Positions 47,662 through 61,939 are shown, numbered from the stretch's first letter. The stretch: 62,000 nucleotides of DNA from Neocallimastix lanati (nom. inval.) (GCA_016946835.1 JACVTC010000002.1:1387501-1449500); one strand, 5' to 3'. The notes: a model not told the origin generated them from the sequence alone. Numbers and translations are program-made.

Positions 47662-48479
47662 ACTATTATTATTTACTTTTTATGTTATATATTATTTCTT
47701 TTACAATTAATATTTAAAATAATAATAATAATTATAATAATAATAAAATTTTAACATTTTTAATGAATTATTAATTATTTTTTTTTTTATAAGTAAATAA
47801 TATAAGTAATTGTTTTAATATTAAATTGTCTCAAAATAAATTTTATATTAAGAAAAGTTACCAATGATAATTAATATATATATAATAATTATAATTGTAT
47901 GGTAAAACTTTAAAATAATATTATTTGAACTAAGTATGTAATTAAATTTTAAAATTAAGGTAAAAGTAAACTACTAGTTAAAATTATTATATCATCATCA
48001 TTTATTACATTAAGAGACTAGTAATAATAATAATAATAAATATTATAAAAAAATATAATAAAACTAATAAATGTAAAAATATAAAATATAAAATGGAAGA
48101 AAATATATGAAAGTGTATTATTTTGTATATTCTCCTTATATATTGGTTTAATTTACTTATTTATTATATTATTTTTTTTTTTTAAAAAAAAAATTGAAAA
48201 AATATTTTCTATATAAAATAATTATATTAATCATTAATTTATTCTAATTATTTTTATTAATAAACAATATTTACAAATATTAAATCTTTTTATTGTAATA
48301 ATAATAATAACTATATGTATAATATTTTCTTATATAATAGTGATATGGGTTAGTTTTAATAAAATTTTATTAAATAGAAATAATTAGAAGTTATATAAAT
48401 TTTTTAATTTAAATATATATCATAAAAAATATAGATTATTTAAATTTAAACCGTTAATAAAATCTATAGAAGATACATA
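43928..48479. other. long gene-free A+T-rich stretch
   Basis: The promoter side of the membrane-protein gene comes first, with T33 then (GTTT)n/(GTTTT)n at 43,951-44,030. The remainder to 48,479 shows only homopolymers, (ATT)n (47,625-47,660), (TA)n and one large pentanucleotide palindrome listed separately. No coding frame, RNA gene or LTR was recognised. Confidence 0.55.
45281..45400. repeat. imperfect inverted repeat built of TTTTA/TTTTG pentamers
   Basis: TTATCTTATTTTATTTTG followed by TTTTG and TTTTA units on the left is mirrored by AAAATAAAATAAAACAAAAT...AAAATAAGATAGAA on the right around a short centre near 45,350. Both arms are about 45-50 bp. Confidence 0.6.
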
Positions 48480-48785
48480 TATTTTTTGAGATGTATAACC
48501 TAATAAATTGATAATTAAAAATGCAGCATTTAATATTTACCTCCTTATTAACAATCAAGCAATAATGTTGAAAAATGAAACAATTAATCCTAAATTAAAC
48601 ACGTTTATATTAAGATTCATAACATTAAAGAATTGATTCTAAATTAAAAATATAAACTTGTTATAAGAAAATAATAAGGATGATAGTTTTATTAAATATT
48701 CATGCTCTAATGAAGTGCACTTCAAAGAAAAATTACTCTTTAATTATGATTAAGTGATTAGATGTTAAATGAAAATATTAAGAAT
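48480..48785 (+). mobile_element. copia RNase H fragment
   Basis: NAAFNIYLLINNQAIMLKNE and TINPKLNTFILRF in one plus-strand frame match the copia RNase H tail (I..DNQAAI.L..NP..H.RSKHIDIRYH), with KHID mutated to NTFI. Later pieces (KNINLL, SCSNEVHFKEKL) fit the remaining C-terminus in shifted frames. It is about 1 kb upstream of element C and on the same strand. Confidence 0.65.
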
Positions 48786-48837
48786 TAAATACATAATTAA
48801 TATAATTAGGTATCAAAAAAATGTATTGTGTATTTGC

Positions 48838-49361
48838 GTAGAGGCTCGAGATCACCCGAGAGTGAGCGTAGTCGAATCAATGAATGTAGTTGAATGAAAA
48901 TATTGAGATTTTTTGGGCATTTAAAACCATACCATTTTTAGCATATATTTGTATAAAAACCATACCATTTTGACATTTATTAATATAGGCTCCAAAAAAT
49001 ATTGAATATATCAACACATAGTTTTGAACATAAATTTAGCATAAAACCCTATATGTTTATTAATAATTTGGAGCCTATATTAATTGATGATAAAACAGAA
49101 ATGATTATATATAAACCATATATGTTTGAATGTTAAATAAGCCATAAAACCTGTTATTTTAATTAACAATATAGCTGTTATGTTTATATATAAACTATAT
49201 GGTTTTATGGTTAATATTAGCAATATATGCCTATTATTAATATTAATGTTCCAAAACAATGTTGTTAATTGATAAACATATGCATATATTGTTAATATAT
49301 GTGTATTTATGCTATGATTATGCTAAAACTATACATATATTTGATTATTGTTTTTATTTTA

Positions 49362-49392
<31 letters not shown>

Positions 49393-49640
49393 TTATTTTT
49401 TGTTTTTATTTTTTGATGAAAATGGGTATTTTTTAGTATAGTTTTAGCATCAAAACCCTATGTTGTTCATATATTAATATAAGTTCCAGAATGTTGACAT
49501 ATTGTATTTGTATGCCATTTAACAATAATGATCGATATATATAAACATAGCTGTAAAATGACCATGCTTTTGAACATAAAATGCATATATTTGGCATACA
49601 AATACAATCATACAACCATATTATGTAATATGAATTTGCA
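48838..49640. repeat. block of degenerate direct and inverted copies of ATAAAACC.TATATG motifs
   Basis: Variants of CATAAAACC(C)TATATG recur on both strands, for example near 49,028, 49,090, 49,140, 49,190 (inverted, TATATGGTTTTATGG) and 49,448. TATAGGCTCCAAA (48,987) and TTTGGAGCCTATA (49,066) are exact inverted copies. TAAAACTATACATA (49,323) and AGTATAGTTTTA (49,435) form another inverted pair. A GC-richer lead-in at 48,838-48,890 includes GGCTCGAGATCACCCGAG. No gene is seen. Confidence 0.6.
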
Positions 49641-49687
49641 TTCTAATTTTAATATACTATATATGTAATTATTAGAGTATATTATTA

Positions 49688-50040
49688 TGAATTTAATGTA
49701 ACAAAATGAAATGTTTTTCAATCAATATATAGGTTATAATACATTAGTTTAAAAGTATACAATCTAAAATAATTAAATATTTGTAACTCTTTATCATAAA
49801 ATGCATTAATAAAGTTGACATAATTATAAAACCAAAAAAAACAGACTTTTAACAGATTAAGAGTTTCATCTGACGCTTAAAATGATTTTTTTTTTTTTTG
49901 AAAATGAATCAATTGTCAAATACAATATATGTCAAGAAAAATAGATTGAAACCTTAAATTACAATAATAGTTGTCATTATGTCAATTTTGGAAGATAAAC
50001 TGATCAAACATTTAGAAAGCAAAATTGAAGAAAGGCAAAA

Positions 50041-50083
<43 letters not shown>

Positions 50084-50840
50084 CTTTATAGAAGAAATTA
50101 TCTCAAGTAAAATAAAGCTTCAAATATATAGTAAGATTTATTCACTAGAGAAAAATAAGCATAAGCAAATATTAGGATATATTATATATCCTCATATACT
50201 TATTATTGAGACTCTTAAACAAGAATTATACTAAAAATTTAATTGATAACTGAAATAATTGAAAATGATTCTTGAATATTATTAAGCATATTCTATTAAA
50301 TAATATATATTATAAACACAATATTGATATTTAAAAAATGAAATATCAATAAGATTGTCATATAATATGTAATGAAGGTAAAACTAAAAATATTTTTACA
50401 AAATTGTTTTTAGTACTGTAAAAACAAAGAGTAACATGTAACTAAATTAAATTATAGTCATATTAATATAAATATAGACATGGTTTAAATGTTTAACCAC
50501 AAAATGTAATAATATTTCATTGGTAATATAAATTTAGGATAAAATAGATATTAATATGCATGAAATAATTAAAAACCAATTAATAAAATTTTAAAGAGTA
50601 TTATAAAAAAAAAAAAAAAAAATTGTAATAATTAATAATTTTAAAAAATAATAATATACCCACATAATAACTAGAGAAGGTTAGAATATGCGAATATGAG
50701 TTTAATATAATAAAACGTAATATATAACAATGTACAAACTATATTGTATTAATATAAAATCACATATCTCTATCATTTTATCATAAAATATATTGATAAA
50801 ATTGACTTAATTATAAAACTTAAATTACTGATTTTTAACA
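49688..50840 (+). mobile_element. short decayed LTR element (element C)
   Basis: Two diverged LTR-like sequences, 49,688-49,854 and about 50,697-50,840, share TGA.TTTAATRTAA.AAAA..TAAT near their starts and TTTATCATAAAAT..ATT.ATAAA.TTGAC.TAATTATAAAAC near their ends; both finish TTTTAACA. The left is followed at once by GATTAAGAGTTTCAT, the tRNA-Lys-type primer-binding site of elements A and B. The interior is only about 840 bp. A broken frame at 49,980-50,234 (MSILEDKLIKHLESKIEERQ) might be gag-derived. No pol is seen. An A+G-rich AGAGAAGGTTAGAA near 50,673-50,686 may be the polypurine tract. Confidence 0.6.
49855..49869 (+). promoter_or_regulatory. primer-binding site of element C, tRNA-Lys anticodon-arm type
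   Basis: GATTAAGAGTTTCAT directly after the LTR end TTAACA. Its complement is ATGAAACTCTTAATC, one base from the tRNA-Lys(CUU) anticodon-arm string found at element B. Confidence 0.6.
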
Positions 50841-50847
50841 GTAATAA

Positions 50848-50893
<46 letters not shown>

Positions 50894-51085
50894 GAAATAC
50901 AATAATAATAAATAAATAAAATCTAATATTGATTATTTAGAAGATAAGAATAATAATTAAATTAATAGTAATTATTTAAAGTAGCTATTAAAAAATTTTC
51001 TAAATAAAAAAAAAAAAAAAAAAAAAATATAAATTTGAATATATTAAATGATTTTTTATTTTATATATATATATATATTTTTTTA
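50841..51085. other. A+T-rich spacer
   Basis: (TA)n, T-run and A-run only. A TATA-like TTTTATATATATATATAT at about 51,057-51,077 ends shortly before the GC-richer island and could serve it. Confidence 0.45.
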
Positions 51086-51424
51086 AGGTTTCTATTCTGG
51101 GGTATCATAAAACCACAGTAGTATTCAAAATGCTTTCCCTTGGCAGCATATTGGACCCAACCTCTGCAATACTAGGACTTAATCATAGGCACTGATGATT
51201 ATATTTCCTCACGCCAATGATTACACCCATTGGAGAGGTGAATGGTTCCTATTCCGATGCTCCTGGTCAATGGAGATATATGTAGGAATGTTAGGGAACC
51301 TAGCCCCAGGCCGGTGTGTAACGACGTGTGGAGAGGCGATGCTGTACTAGTATGCCAATATTTTATACTTGACAGTTATATCTGTTATGGTCATAATGGG
51401 AGATGGGCACTCATGTGAGTCTAA
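51086..51424 (+). ncRNA. GC-richer structured island, candidate non-coding RNA or retroposon
   Basis: About 340 bp of near-balanced base composition stands out in very A+T-rich surroundings, with no long open frame on either strand. Hairpins are visible: AATCATAGGCACTGATGATT (near 51,181-51,200), CCAATGATTACACCCATTGG (near 51,215-51,234), and GC-rich AGCCCCAGGCC (near 51,302). It is preceded by a TATA-like tract and followed directly by a T-run (51,425-51,440) suitable as a Pol III terminator. I could not match it to U3, SRP RNA or RNase P RNA. It begins GGTTTCT and ends GTCTAAA, like the 15.9-kb element, so a related retroposon is the main alternative. Strand is inferred from the T-run. Confidence 0.4.
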
Positions 51425-52309
51425 ATTTTTTTTTTTTTTTATTTTGTTTTTATTTATTTATATTTTTTTTTTATCTGTATATCTTTTATTATAAAATGTA
51501 ATTTATGACTCAACGGATACACAATAAAAATTTCTTAATATTTAATTTTCCGATTTAATTCCGTAAATAATTTTTATTTTTACAATTATACCTTATATAT
51601 ATATATATTATATATATATATGCATTTCAAATTTTTGTTAAAGTAATTTGTATATATTATTGCATAACAACATTATTGCTTAACAATTAAAAAATTTTTT
51701 TTTTTATTTTTTTAATAATACATAATTTAATGATATTTATACATATAAAATACATTTTATGGATTATCCATATTTCTATACATTATTTATATAAAAGAGA
51801 AAATAAAAGAATTTTTTTTTTTTTTTGAAACTTTAATTATTAAACTATATAAGCTCTATTATTATTATTTGGTATATACTATTTTTTTATAATTATAATT
51901 AATAGTTATAAATATATTTAATAATTTCTTAATTAAAAATTTTCATATATATATTTTTAATTTAATTTTGTAATTAAAATAATAATAATAATATTGTTAT
52001 TATTCATATTAATTATATTTAAATATCTAAAAAAATTTTTTTTTTTCTTTTTTTCATTAATATAGAAAATTTTACTTTTTTAAAATAAATATTAAATTTA
52101 TTCCTTTTTTAAATAACTATAAAAAATAATAATAATAATAATAATAATAATTTATTATAAAACAAAACAAAAGAAAACAAAACAAAAATAAATACAAAAG
52201 TTTTTTTTTTCAAAGAAAATAAATTTTAAATAACAAACAAAAAAAAAAAAACAAACAAATAAACAAAAAATAATAATAATAAATTAAAAAAAAAAAAAAA
52301 AAAAAGGAA
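51425..52309. other. 5' flank of the acetyltransferase gene
   Basis: A+T-rich, no gene. The last 120 bp (AAACAAAACAAAAGAAAACA...) are A-rich with scattered C, typical of leader sequences upstream of genes in this window. Confidence 0.5.
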
Positions 52310-53644
<1,335 letters not shown>

Positions 53645-53906
53645 TTTCAATGTAAGCCGCGTTATATAGTCATCCTTTTTAGTAATATATATATTATTTA
53701 GTAAAATACTAAATAATAATAGCCAATTAAATTTTAAAATTTTTAAATATACTATTTTTCTTTAAAAATTATAATAATAACAATTACTTATCAATAACTA
53801 TCTTTTAACTAATAATAGTTTAAAAAAAATTGTAAAGTAAACCAAATAAAAAAACAAAAAAAAAAAAAAAGAAAAAAAGAATATATATATATATATATAA
53901 AACCAA

Positions 53907-53974
<68 letters not shown>

Positions 53975-54079
53975 TATATATATATATATATATAAAATAA
54001 AGTAAAAATAAAAAAACAAAAAAAAAAAGTAAATAAATAAAAAGATAAATAAATGAATAAAAAAAATATCAGTATTTTT

Positions 54080-54121
<42 letters not shown>

Positions 54122-54603
54122 TTTATTCAATTCAAGGATAATCCATGTTTATTATATATATATATATATATATTATTAGTATTTTTTTATATAATTATAA
54201 AAAAAAGAATCAAAATATTTTTTTTATATATAAATTATACATATATATATAGTATATATAGTTTTTTTTTTTTTTTTTTTTTTATTTTTTTTTTATGTAC
54301 ATAATAAATATATTTTAATAATATTTAAATAGATTTTTAAATTATTAATATTATTTATTAAATATATATATTATATATTTAATATCAAAAGAAATGTAAT
54401 TTATAAACTTGAACATATATGATATGATTATTATTAATGAGAATATATATTATTATTATTATCTTTTTTTTTTAAAAAAAAAATTATTTTCATAATTTAA
54501 GAATTCTTTTTTTTTTTTTTTTTTTTTTTTTGTTTTGTTTTTGTTTTTGTTTTTCAATACGATAGATATAATATATTAAATAAATAGAATTGTTTATATA
54601 TAT

Positions 54604-54650
<47 letters not shown>

Positions 54651-54857
54651 AAATATGATATATAGATTTGGATGTTTCTTATTAATAGTTATATATATAT
54701 ATTTGATTATTATATTTATATCAAATGATCAAATTAATTTATGGATTTATTGGGAAAGCATATTTTTTTATCATGTCTACAGTTTATTATTATTATTATG
54801 TTTTGTTTTGATTTGTTTTGTTTTGTTTATATATTATAATTTATAATTTCTTTTTGT
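53645..54857. other. convergent intergenic region with giant homopolymers
   Basis: The region holds an A run of about 63 nt (53,909-53,971), a T run of about 39 (54,081-54,119) and further T runs at 54,260-54,283, 54,508-54,531 and 54,607-54,644. The acetyltransferase ends on its left and the minus-strand phosphoesterase gene ends on its right, so both 3' ends lie here. The short poly-Phe/poly-Lys frames are artefacts. Confidence 0.7.
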
Positions 54858-55621
54858 TTATACTTTTATTGCTGACATTTCTGGGGTGATAGGTTTTTCG
54901 TTACTTCGGAAACGACGAAGAATAATGAGGAAAATGAGGAACCAACAGTATAAGCAATTCCAAGTAGGGAAAGGTGAAAAGAAAAGAGACATAATTCCTC
55001 CACAAACATAGGAAATTGCAAAGGAACCAGATATTTGAATGAAGAACATAAATAATAAAACAATCAATGTAATAATGTGATTACGATTTTGTTTATTATT
55101 AGAGAAGACAATGATAAGGGTATCCACAAATGTAATAAGAATGAAAAATACAAGATTTATACCATATTGATCAGCAATACTTGCCCATTGCCCAGAACCA
55201 TAGAGACCATATAAAAATTCACCACCAATTTTAGAAATATTATCACTGGATCTTGTTACTTCTCCAATCTTAGCTGGTAATACCAATAAACAAATCATTA
55301 ATATTTGTAATGGATAGAAAATACCATTGTAAGTGAAAGCTTCAATAAATGGTAATATAAAATGTTTTGAAAAGAAAGTGGATTGGAAACTTTGAGTTTG
55401 ATTTGAAATAATATCACTAATATATATATTTGGTAAATACGGAAGATTATCATGCTCTGGTATAATATATTTAACAGCATATAATCTTGGAAGAAGAATC
55501 ATTAATTCATAAATAATATATACAATACCAAAAATGATTGGAAGCTATATTAATAGTAATATAATAATATAATAAAATAATATTTTATTATTATTTTTTT
55601 TATAATATTAGGTATAATAAC

Positions 55622-55652
<31 letters not shown>

Positions 55653-57809
55653 TATATATATATATATAAACTTACAGTTTTTATAAAAACAGATTTTAAT
55701 ATAAGTTTACCCCTAAATGAAACATCTAGACTATCGCTTTTCCCATCAAGTCGAAATTTAATAGTATTTTCACCTCTAAGATTTCTGGAATCTTGAACAA
55801 CAACTTTTAATTCATGAGATTGATTATCATCAAACATGGAACTATTCCACTTTGCAATCCATAGAGGAGGAGTATTAAATATAACAGTATTATCCTTATT
55901 TGTGGTGGTGGTGAAGAAATCATTTTCATTCTCTTTTCTTGAATAAATATTTACTTTAGGAAGAGATCTTTTATCTAGTTTACGATCACCAACATATTTA
56001 AATTCAACATTTTGAACCTTATTATCAATGAAAAGAGAAAGAACCAAATCAAGAGGAGATTCTTCACTAAAAACCAATACTCTTATATAATTGGAATCAA
56101 GAGATTCCTTAATTGGTTCAGGCCTCTTCAATATAAATCTACTATTTTTAGGTGAAGTGATATGAACAATAGGGGGTATAGGTTGATCGAATACTTCTGG
56201 TGGATTATTTATTAAATTATCAACATTATTAGTTCTAAAATTGTAAGGATTTTTTGGTAAAGGAAGATCAAAATCATTAAAAGATACTACATCATTATCT
56301 ACTGATACGATACGATATCTACCATGAAATTTAAAATCAATGATTTCAAGTTCTAAATAATCATGATGATAGGCATAAGAATGTGAACCTTTTTTTTATT
56401 TTTTAATAAATAAAAATAAAAGTAAAAATGAAATATATATATATATATATAATAAAATTAATATCTAATTTTTTTTTTTATTTTTATGAATAATATTAGT
56501 ACTAATACTAATACTAATACTAATATTTATACTAATTGTTAATACTAATCAATTTTTTTTTTAAAAAAAAAAAAAAAAAAAAAATGCTTTACCACCAAGA
56601 TTATGGAAATGACCAGATAATAATAAGGAAATATCCTTAGTGTAATCTTCCCAATGTTTTCCCGAAGAGGATTGACCAAATTTTAAGGTAGTTTCAGGAT
56701 AATGAAGCAATACAAAATTATGTTTATTATTCAAATTGGCTTTTGCTTTATCCATGAAATTTGTATACATATCCATACTGACTTCATCTATAATACCAAA
56801 GAATGGATTTGTAGTAGAATATAACGGACTTTGTATTAACAATATTTTATGGATAAATAATACAATTAATTAATAAGAATTAATTAGTATATATTATAAT
56901 TCATATATTTATTATTTATAAATATAGAGAATAGATAAAAATATAAAATATTTAGGTATAAATATAAATATATACCTATACATATATTATATATATTTCT
57001 ATATATATATATATATAATATACAAGTTCTTACCATCCATCCAAGCCTACAAAGGAGTAAGTACCATAGGAAGTTTCATAATTGAAAGCGTAACCTCTAG
57101 TTTTTACTCTGGAATAATCTTTAAAATAGTTATAAGGACTATTCCATTCAGGAACCAGAAAGCAATCATGATTACCTCTTAAATCCCAAAGGAAAGTACC
57201 ATTATTTTTATTAGCGACGCCAGTACTTTCCATTATTTTACGATACATTTTCCAATCTTCTTCCACAGTACCTATCGTGGTACCCTTCATTGAATCTGTA
57301 ATATCACCAGTAATAAAAAGAAAATTTGGATCAATTATTGGTATCATTTTCTTTAAAAAATAGAATAAATTTCCTTGAGCGCCTTTTGAATATCTTTGAG
57401 ACATATGAATATCTGAAACCTTTTTATCATAAATATGCATATAAATAAAAAAAAAAAATTAACATATAAATATATTAAATTTAATATATATATATGTATG
57501 TGCTTATAATAATAATAATAAGAATAAGAATAATGAAATAAAATAAAAAATAATATTTAAATAAACCAATGCATATTTATATATTCTCTATTATTTATAT
57601 TGATAATAATAATAATAATAAAATTTTGAAATTTCATTATTTTTATAGATATAAAAATTTAATAATAACTTAAAAAAAAAAATTATTTTAAATAATTTTC
57701 ATATATAAATATTTAATATAGAAACATTTTCATTAATTCATATTTATTTATTTTTTATATTTATAAATATTTATTATGAATTCATAAAATTCTAAATTCA
57801 TTTCATTGT

Positions 57810-57846
<37 letters not shown>

Positions 57847-58153
57847 TGTGTAATAAATATAATAAATATATTTAATAAGTTTATTTAATAAACTCTACCT
57901 GTATAAAATAAAATAAATTATCTGGTTTAGTATATTTTAAATTATCTGTTTCGGAATTTACTCTATTATTGGTAAATTTTTTAGCATCAGTAATAGTATT
58001 TGTTACTGGCTTAACCTTTTCTAATATATCTCTTCCTTTATAAGGTCGTGTACCACCATGCTGAGCTATGAAATGAATAGCAATTCCAATACTATAAAAT
58101 ATTATTGTTATCAGAAATATCCAATAATGCTTTAATTTTACCATTTCAATCAT
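54858..58153 (-). CDS. TMEM62-like membrane metallophosphoesterase, five exons
   Basis: Inferred exons 58,153-57,899, 57,419-57,034, 56,828-56,593, 56,388-55,676 and 55,544-54,858 (all GT/AG, frame kept) give 758 aa. A signal-anchor helix lies at about 10-28. The calcineurin-like phosphoesterase motifs are complete: VSDIHMS (86-92), ITGDITD (121-127), RGNHD (166-170), LLHYP (254-258) and SGHFHNLGG (285-293), which bind two metal ions. Exon 4 carries the TMEM62-type beta domain (RYRIVSVDND, TSPKNSRFIL, IRVLVFSEESPLDLVLSLFI). Exon 5 holds several membrane helices (YPLQILMICLLVLPA, LVFFILITFVDTLIIVF, HIITLIVLLFMFFIQIS, CWFLIFLIIL). The family occurs in many eukaryotes and its substrate is unknown; the catalytic domain probably faces the lumen or outside. 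Human TMEM62 is somewhat shorter. A second ATG at 58,144 could also start it. Confidence 0.93.
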
Positions 58154-58988
58154 TTATATATATATATTGATATTTATATATTATAATTATATATTATATA
58201 TTTATTTATTAAATATAAATATATAAATTACTAATATATAAATTTTTTATTTTTTTATATTGTATCTTTTTTACTTTTTTTTTTTTTTTTTTTTTCTTTA
58301 TTATCTCTCTTTTCTTAATTTTATTTTATCATTAATTATTTATTTCTATTTTATTATTTCTCTTATTTCTTTTTATATATAAATTGAATGAATTTCAAAT
58401 TTCTTTTTTTATAATATTCAATTCTAATTTCTTAATATTTAATATTTTTTTTTAAAAAAAATTTTTTTTCTTCTTTTTCTTCTTCTTTTTCTTTTCTTTA
58501 TGAATACTTTACATTTACAAATTGTTTTTTTTTTAAAAAAACATTATTCTATTATGTCTTGAAGTATTTAATTGATATATTTTTATTATTTATATTATGT
58601 ATATACTAATAAAATAGAAATTTCAAAAAAAAAAAAAAAAAATGTATATATATATAACTTTTAAAATTTTATTTTTAATATATATTTTTAATATATTTTA
58701 TTTTATTTTTTTAATATATATATATATATATTTTTTTTTAATCTTTAAAAAACAAAAATTAAAAAAAAAAAAAAAAAAATAAAATTTTAAATTTTTAAAA
58801 TTCAATTTTTTTCTTTTTAATTAAAAAAAATCAAATTTGTATATTTTATAAAAAAAAAGTTAATAATAATAATAATAAAAAAAAAAAAAAACATATGACA
58901 TTTTAAATCATGAAATTAAAATGATATTTATAAATGAATACTTATTGAAAAAAAAATGAATAAAAAAGAAAAGAAAAAAAAATAAATG

Positions 58989-59040
<52 letters not shown>

Positions 59041-61423
59041 GATAATAAAATAATAAAGAATTATAAAAAATAAAAAAAAAATAAAAATAATCTTTATAAA
59101 TAATTTAAAATATGTTAATAATATTACTAGTAATAAACACTAATAACAAAATTTTATAAATATATAAATGTAATTTCAACTTTTTTTTTTTTTTTTTTTA
59201 TAACTTACATTTAAAAATGTTATTATAATAAACTAATATTCATATAATTAAATGTAATATTTTAAATTAGTTTAATATTTTTAGTTCTTTTTTTTTTTTT
59301 CTGAATACTTCACTTTCATTTTTTTTTTATTTTTAATAATTTTTAAACTTTTTTTTTTTCTTATTAATTTTTCTTATTTGTGATAATTCATAATCATTTC
59401 ATTTTTTTTAATTTATTATTTAATTTTTATTATTATTTTAGCTGTTAAATGTATTATTTAGCACATTTTAAAATTTATATTAAAGAATTCTCATACATAA
59501 ATATCATTCATATTATTAAACTCATTTCTGACAAAATATGGCAATCGTTTATTGTAGTATATTTTAATATATGAGACATTAATTAAATAATTTAAAATTT
59601 CAAAAAATAAAAAATAAAAAAATAAATTAAAATAAAAAAAATTTTTTATTTTATCTTAAATTTATTATAATTTTAATTTATTTTAATTTTAATTTATTTT
59701 TTATTTTTTTTTTTTGAAATTTTAATTTTAATTATTATTATTTAAAATTTAATTATTATTATTTAAAATTTAATAATTATTATTTAATTTTATTTTATTT
59801 TGTTTTATTTTGTTTTATTTTTTTTTTTTTTTTTTTTTTTTTTTTGGTGATAAATTAAAATTTGTATTAATAATATTTTTGAAAATAAAAAAAAAAAAAA
59901 TAAAAATTAAGATTACTATAAAAAATATAAGACGGAATAAGCGGAAGATTTAAAAAAAAAGAAAAAATTTAAAAGTTTATTTTTAGCAATAATAATAATA
60001 ATAATTAAAAATCTTTAGATGACATAAATTATAATCATTTCCTTTTAAATACAATGATACAGATACACATATAATAAAAATATCGGTATTTTTAACTAAT
60101 AATTATCAATGTACTCGCCCCTTTCAACAAATTCTTAAAACTTTAATCTTTTTTCTTTAATTATTATTATTAATAATTAAGGAAATAAAAATATAAAGTT
60201 AATAATAATTATAAAAAAAAAGAATAAAAATGAATTTTATTATATTGCAAAATAATCTATATTAAATAATAAAATAGAAAAATTGAATTAACAAATAAAT
60301 AATGAAATAACCATTCAATTAATAAGAAATGATAAACAATTAAGATAATAAGTATAATATATATAATAATAAAACTACTAATATATAAATAGAAAAATAT
60401 AATAAATAATAAATAATAAATGAATAATAAATAATAAATAATAAATAATAAATAATAAAAAAAAATGTATAAATGTGTATATAATAAATAAACAATAAAA
60501 AAATGTATAAATGTATAAATAATAAATAAATAATAAAAAAAATGTATAAATGTATAAATAATAAATAAATAATAAAAAAAATGTATAAATGTATATATAA
60601 TAAATAAATAAATGAAATATTAAACACCAATAATACTTATTTTTTTTATTCTTAATAACACAGAAATTAAGATAAAAAAAACAAAAACAAAAAAAAAAAA
60701 AAGTTAATTAGAAATTCTTTATAATAAAATAATACTAAATTTATAAAAAAATAATAATATATAATTTTTAGTATTATCAAACAATAAAAATCAATAATTA
60801 CGGGTTACAAATAATGAACTTCATAAAACATAATGAATAAATATTAATATTTATATAAAAAAATAAAAAAATTAAAAAAATAAAACAAAATATATATAAA
60901 AAAAAAAAAAGGATACGTAAATAAAATCAATAATCAATAACAAAAGAAGAATTAGCGAGTGAAAATAACATAAAGTAATGGAGTATTTATTAATATGTTT
61001 ACCATCATTTATGTTTTTAATGTAAAAACTTTTTTAATTTATTATAAAAAATATATATAAAAAAAAAAAAAAAAAAAAAAAAAAAGCAGAAATAAAAATA
61101 GATTAAAAAAAAAAATAAAAAAATATTTAGAGATTTAAATGAAATCAAATGATATTCTGTAATTGGAATTAAATTATATATAATTTTTTTTATTATTATT
61201 ATTTATTTATTATTAAATACTAAATATTAAATAATATATTATACTATTCATACTATTATTGAATAATATCATAAAAATGTTAATAATTAATAATCAATAA
61301 AATTAAATAAAATAAGAATTTATATATATATATAATTAAAAATATTTTTTTATAAATATATATATATGTATAATTATAATAATAATAATAAAATTACATA
61401 TGTATATGTATATAAAAAGAAAT

Positions 61424-61461
<38 letters not shown>

Positions 61462-61939
61462 TTTTTATTTTTTATTTATTTATTATTGAATTAAACTAGT
61501 TTTATTCTATATTTGATTTTTTAATTTTTTTTTTTTAATTTATATATTTTAATCTATATGTTTTTTATATATATTATATATATATATATTACTTATTTAA
61601 ATAAATGATTCTTTTTTCTTTTTTCTTTTTTTTTTTTCTTTAAATCATGTAATAAATTAAATTATTTATGTATTTATTAAAATATGTTTGTATAAACATG
61701 ATATCTCTGGATAGAAACTACAATTTTTATTTTATTCATCTTATTTATATAAAATTATTAGTATTAATTTTTAATTATTCTTAATTATGATTATTATTAA
61801 TAAATAATTTTATAGTCTGAAAATAAAAAAAAAATAAATAATATTTATTTAAAAAAAAAAAAAAAAAAAAAAATAGAAAAAAAGACATAAAAATAAAAAT
61901 ACATGAATTTTTTTTATTTTAATATTAAAAAACTTCATT
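58154..61939. other. gene-free A+T-rich stretch between divergent genes
   Basis: Both flanking genes start outward, so both promoters should lie here. (TAA)n occurs at about 58,988-59,036 and long T runs at 59,818-59,845 and 61,426-61,459. 59,920-60,130 is slightly GC-richer (GACGGAATAAGCGGAAG, GTACTCGCCCCTTTC) but shows no recognised feature. Confidence 0.5.
60464..60605. repeat. 39-bp tandem repeat, about 4 copies
   Basis: ATGTATAAATGTATAAATAATAAATAAATAATAAAAAAA repeats with starts near 60,466, 60,503, 60,542 and 60,581. The minus-strand Ile/Tyr/Phe-rich frame over it is a repeat artefact. Confidence 0.8.

Noticed and set aside
48838-48890. Possible tRNA gene in the GC-richer segment with GCTCGAGATCACCCGAG and GTCGAATC
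   Set aside because: No acceptor stem, anticodon arm or T-loop could be fitted in the right spacing.
51086-51424. U3 snoRNA, SRP RNA or RNase P RNA identity for the GC-rich island
   Set aside because: TGATGAT and a terminal GTCTAAA vaguely recall snoRNA boxes, but the box A/B order of U3, the AGCAGC motif of SRP RNA and the RNase P core motifs were not found, so no name is given.
53798-54130. 110-aa frame of poly-Lys/poly-Phe type
   Set aside because: It is the translation of the A63 and T-rich homopolymer tracts.
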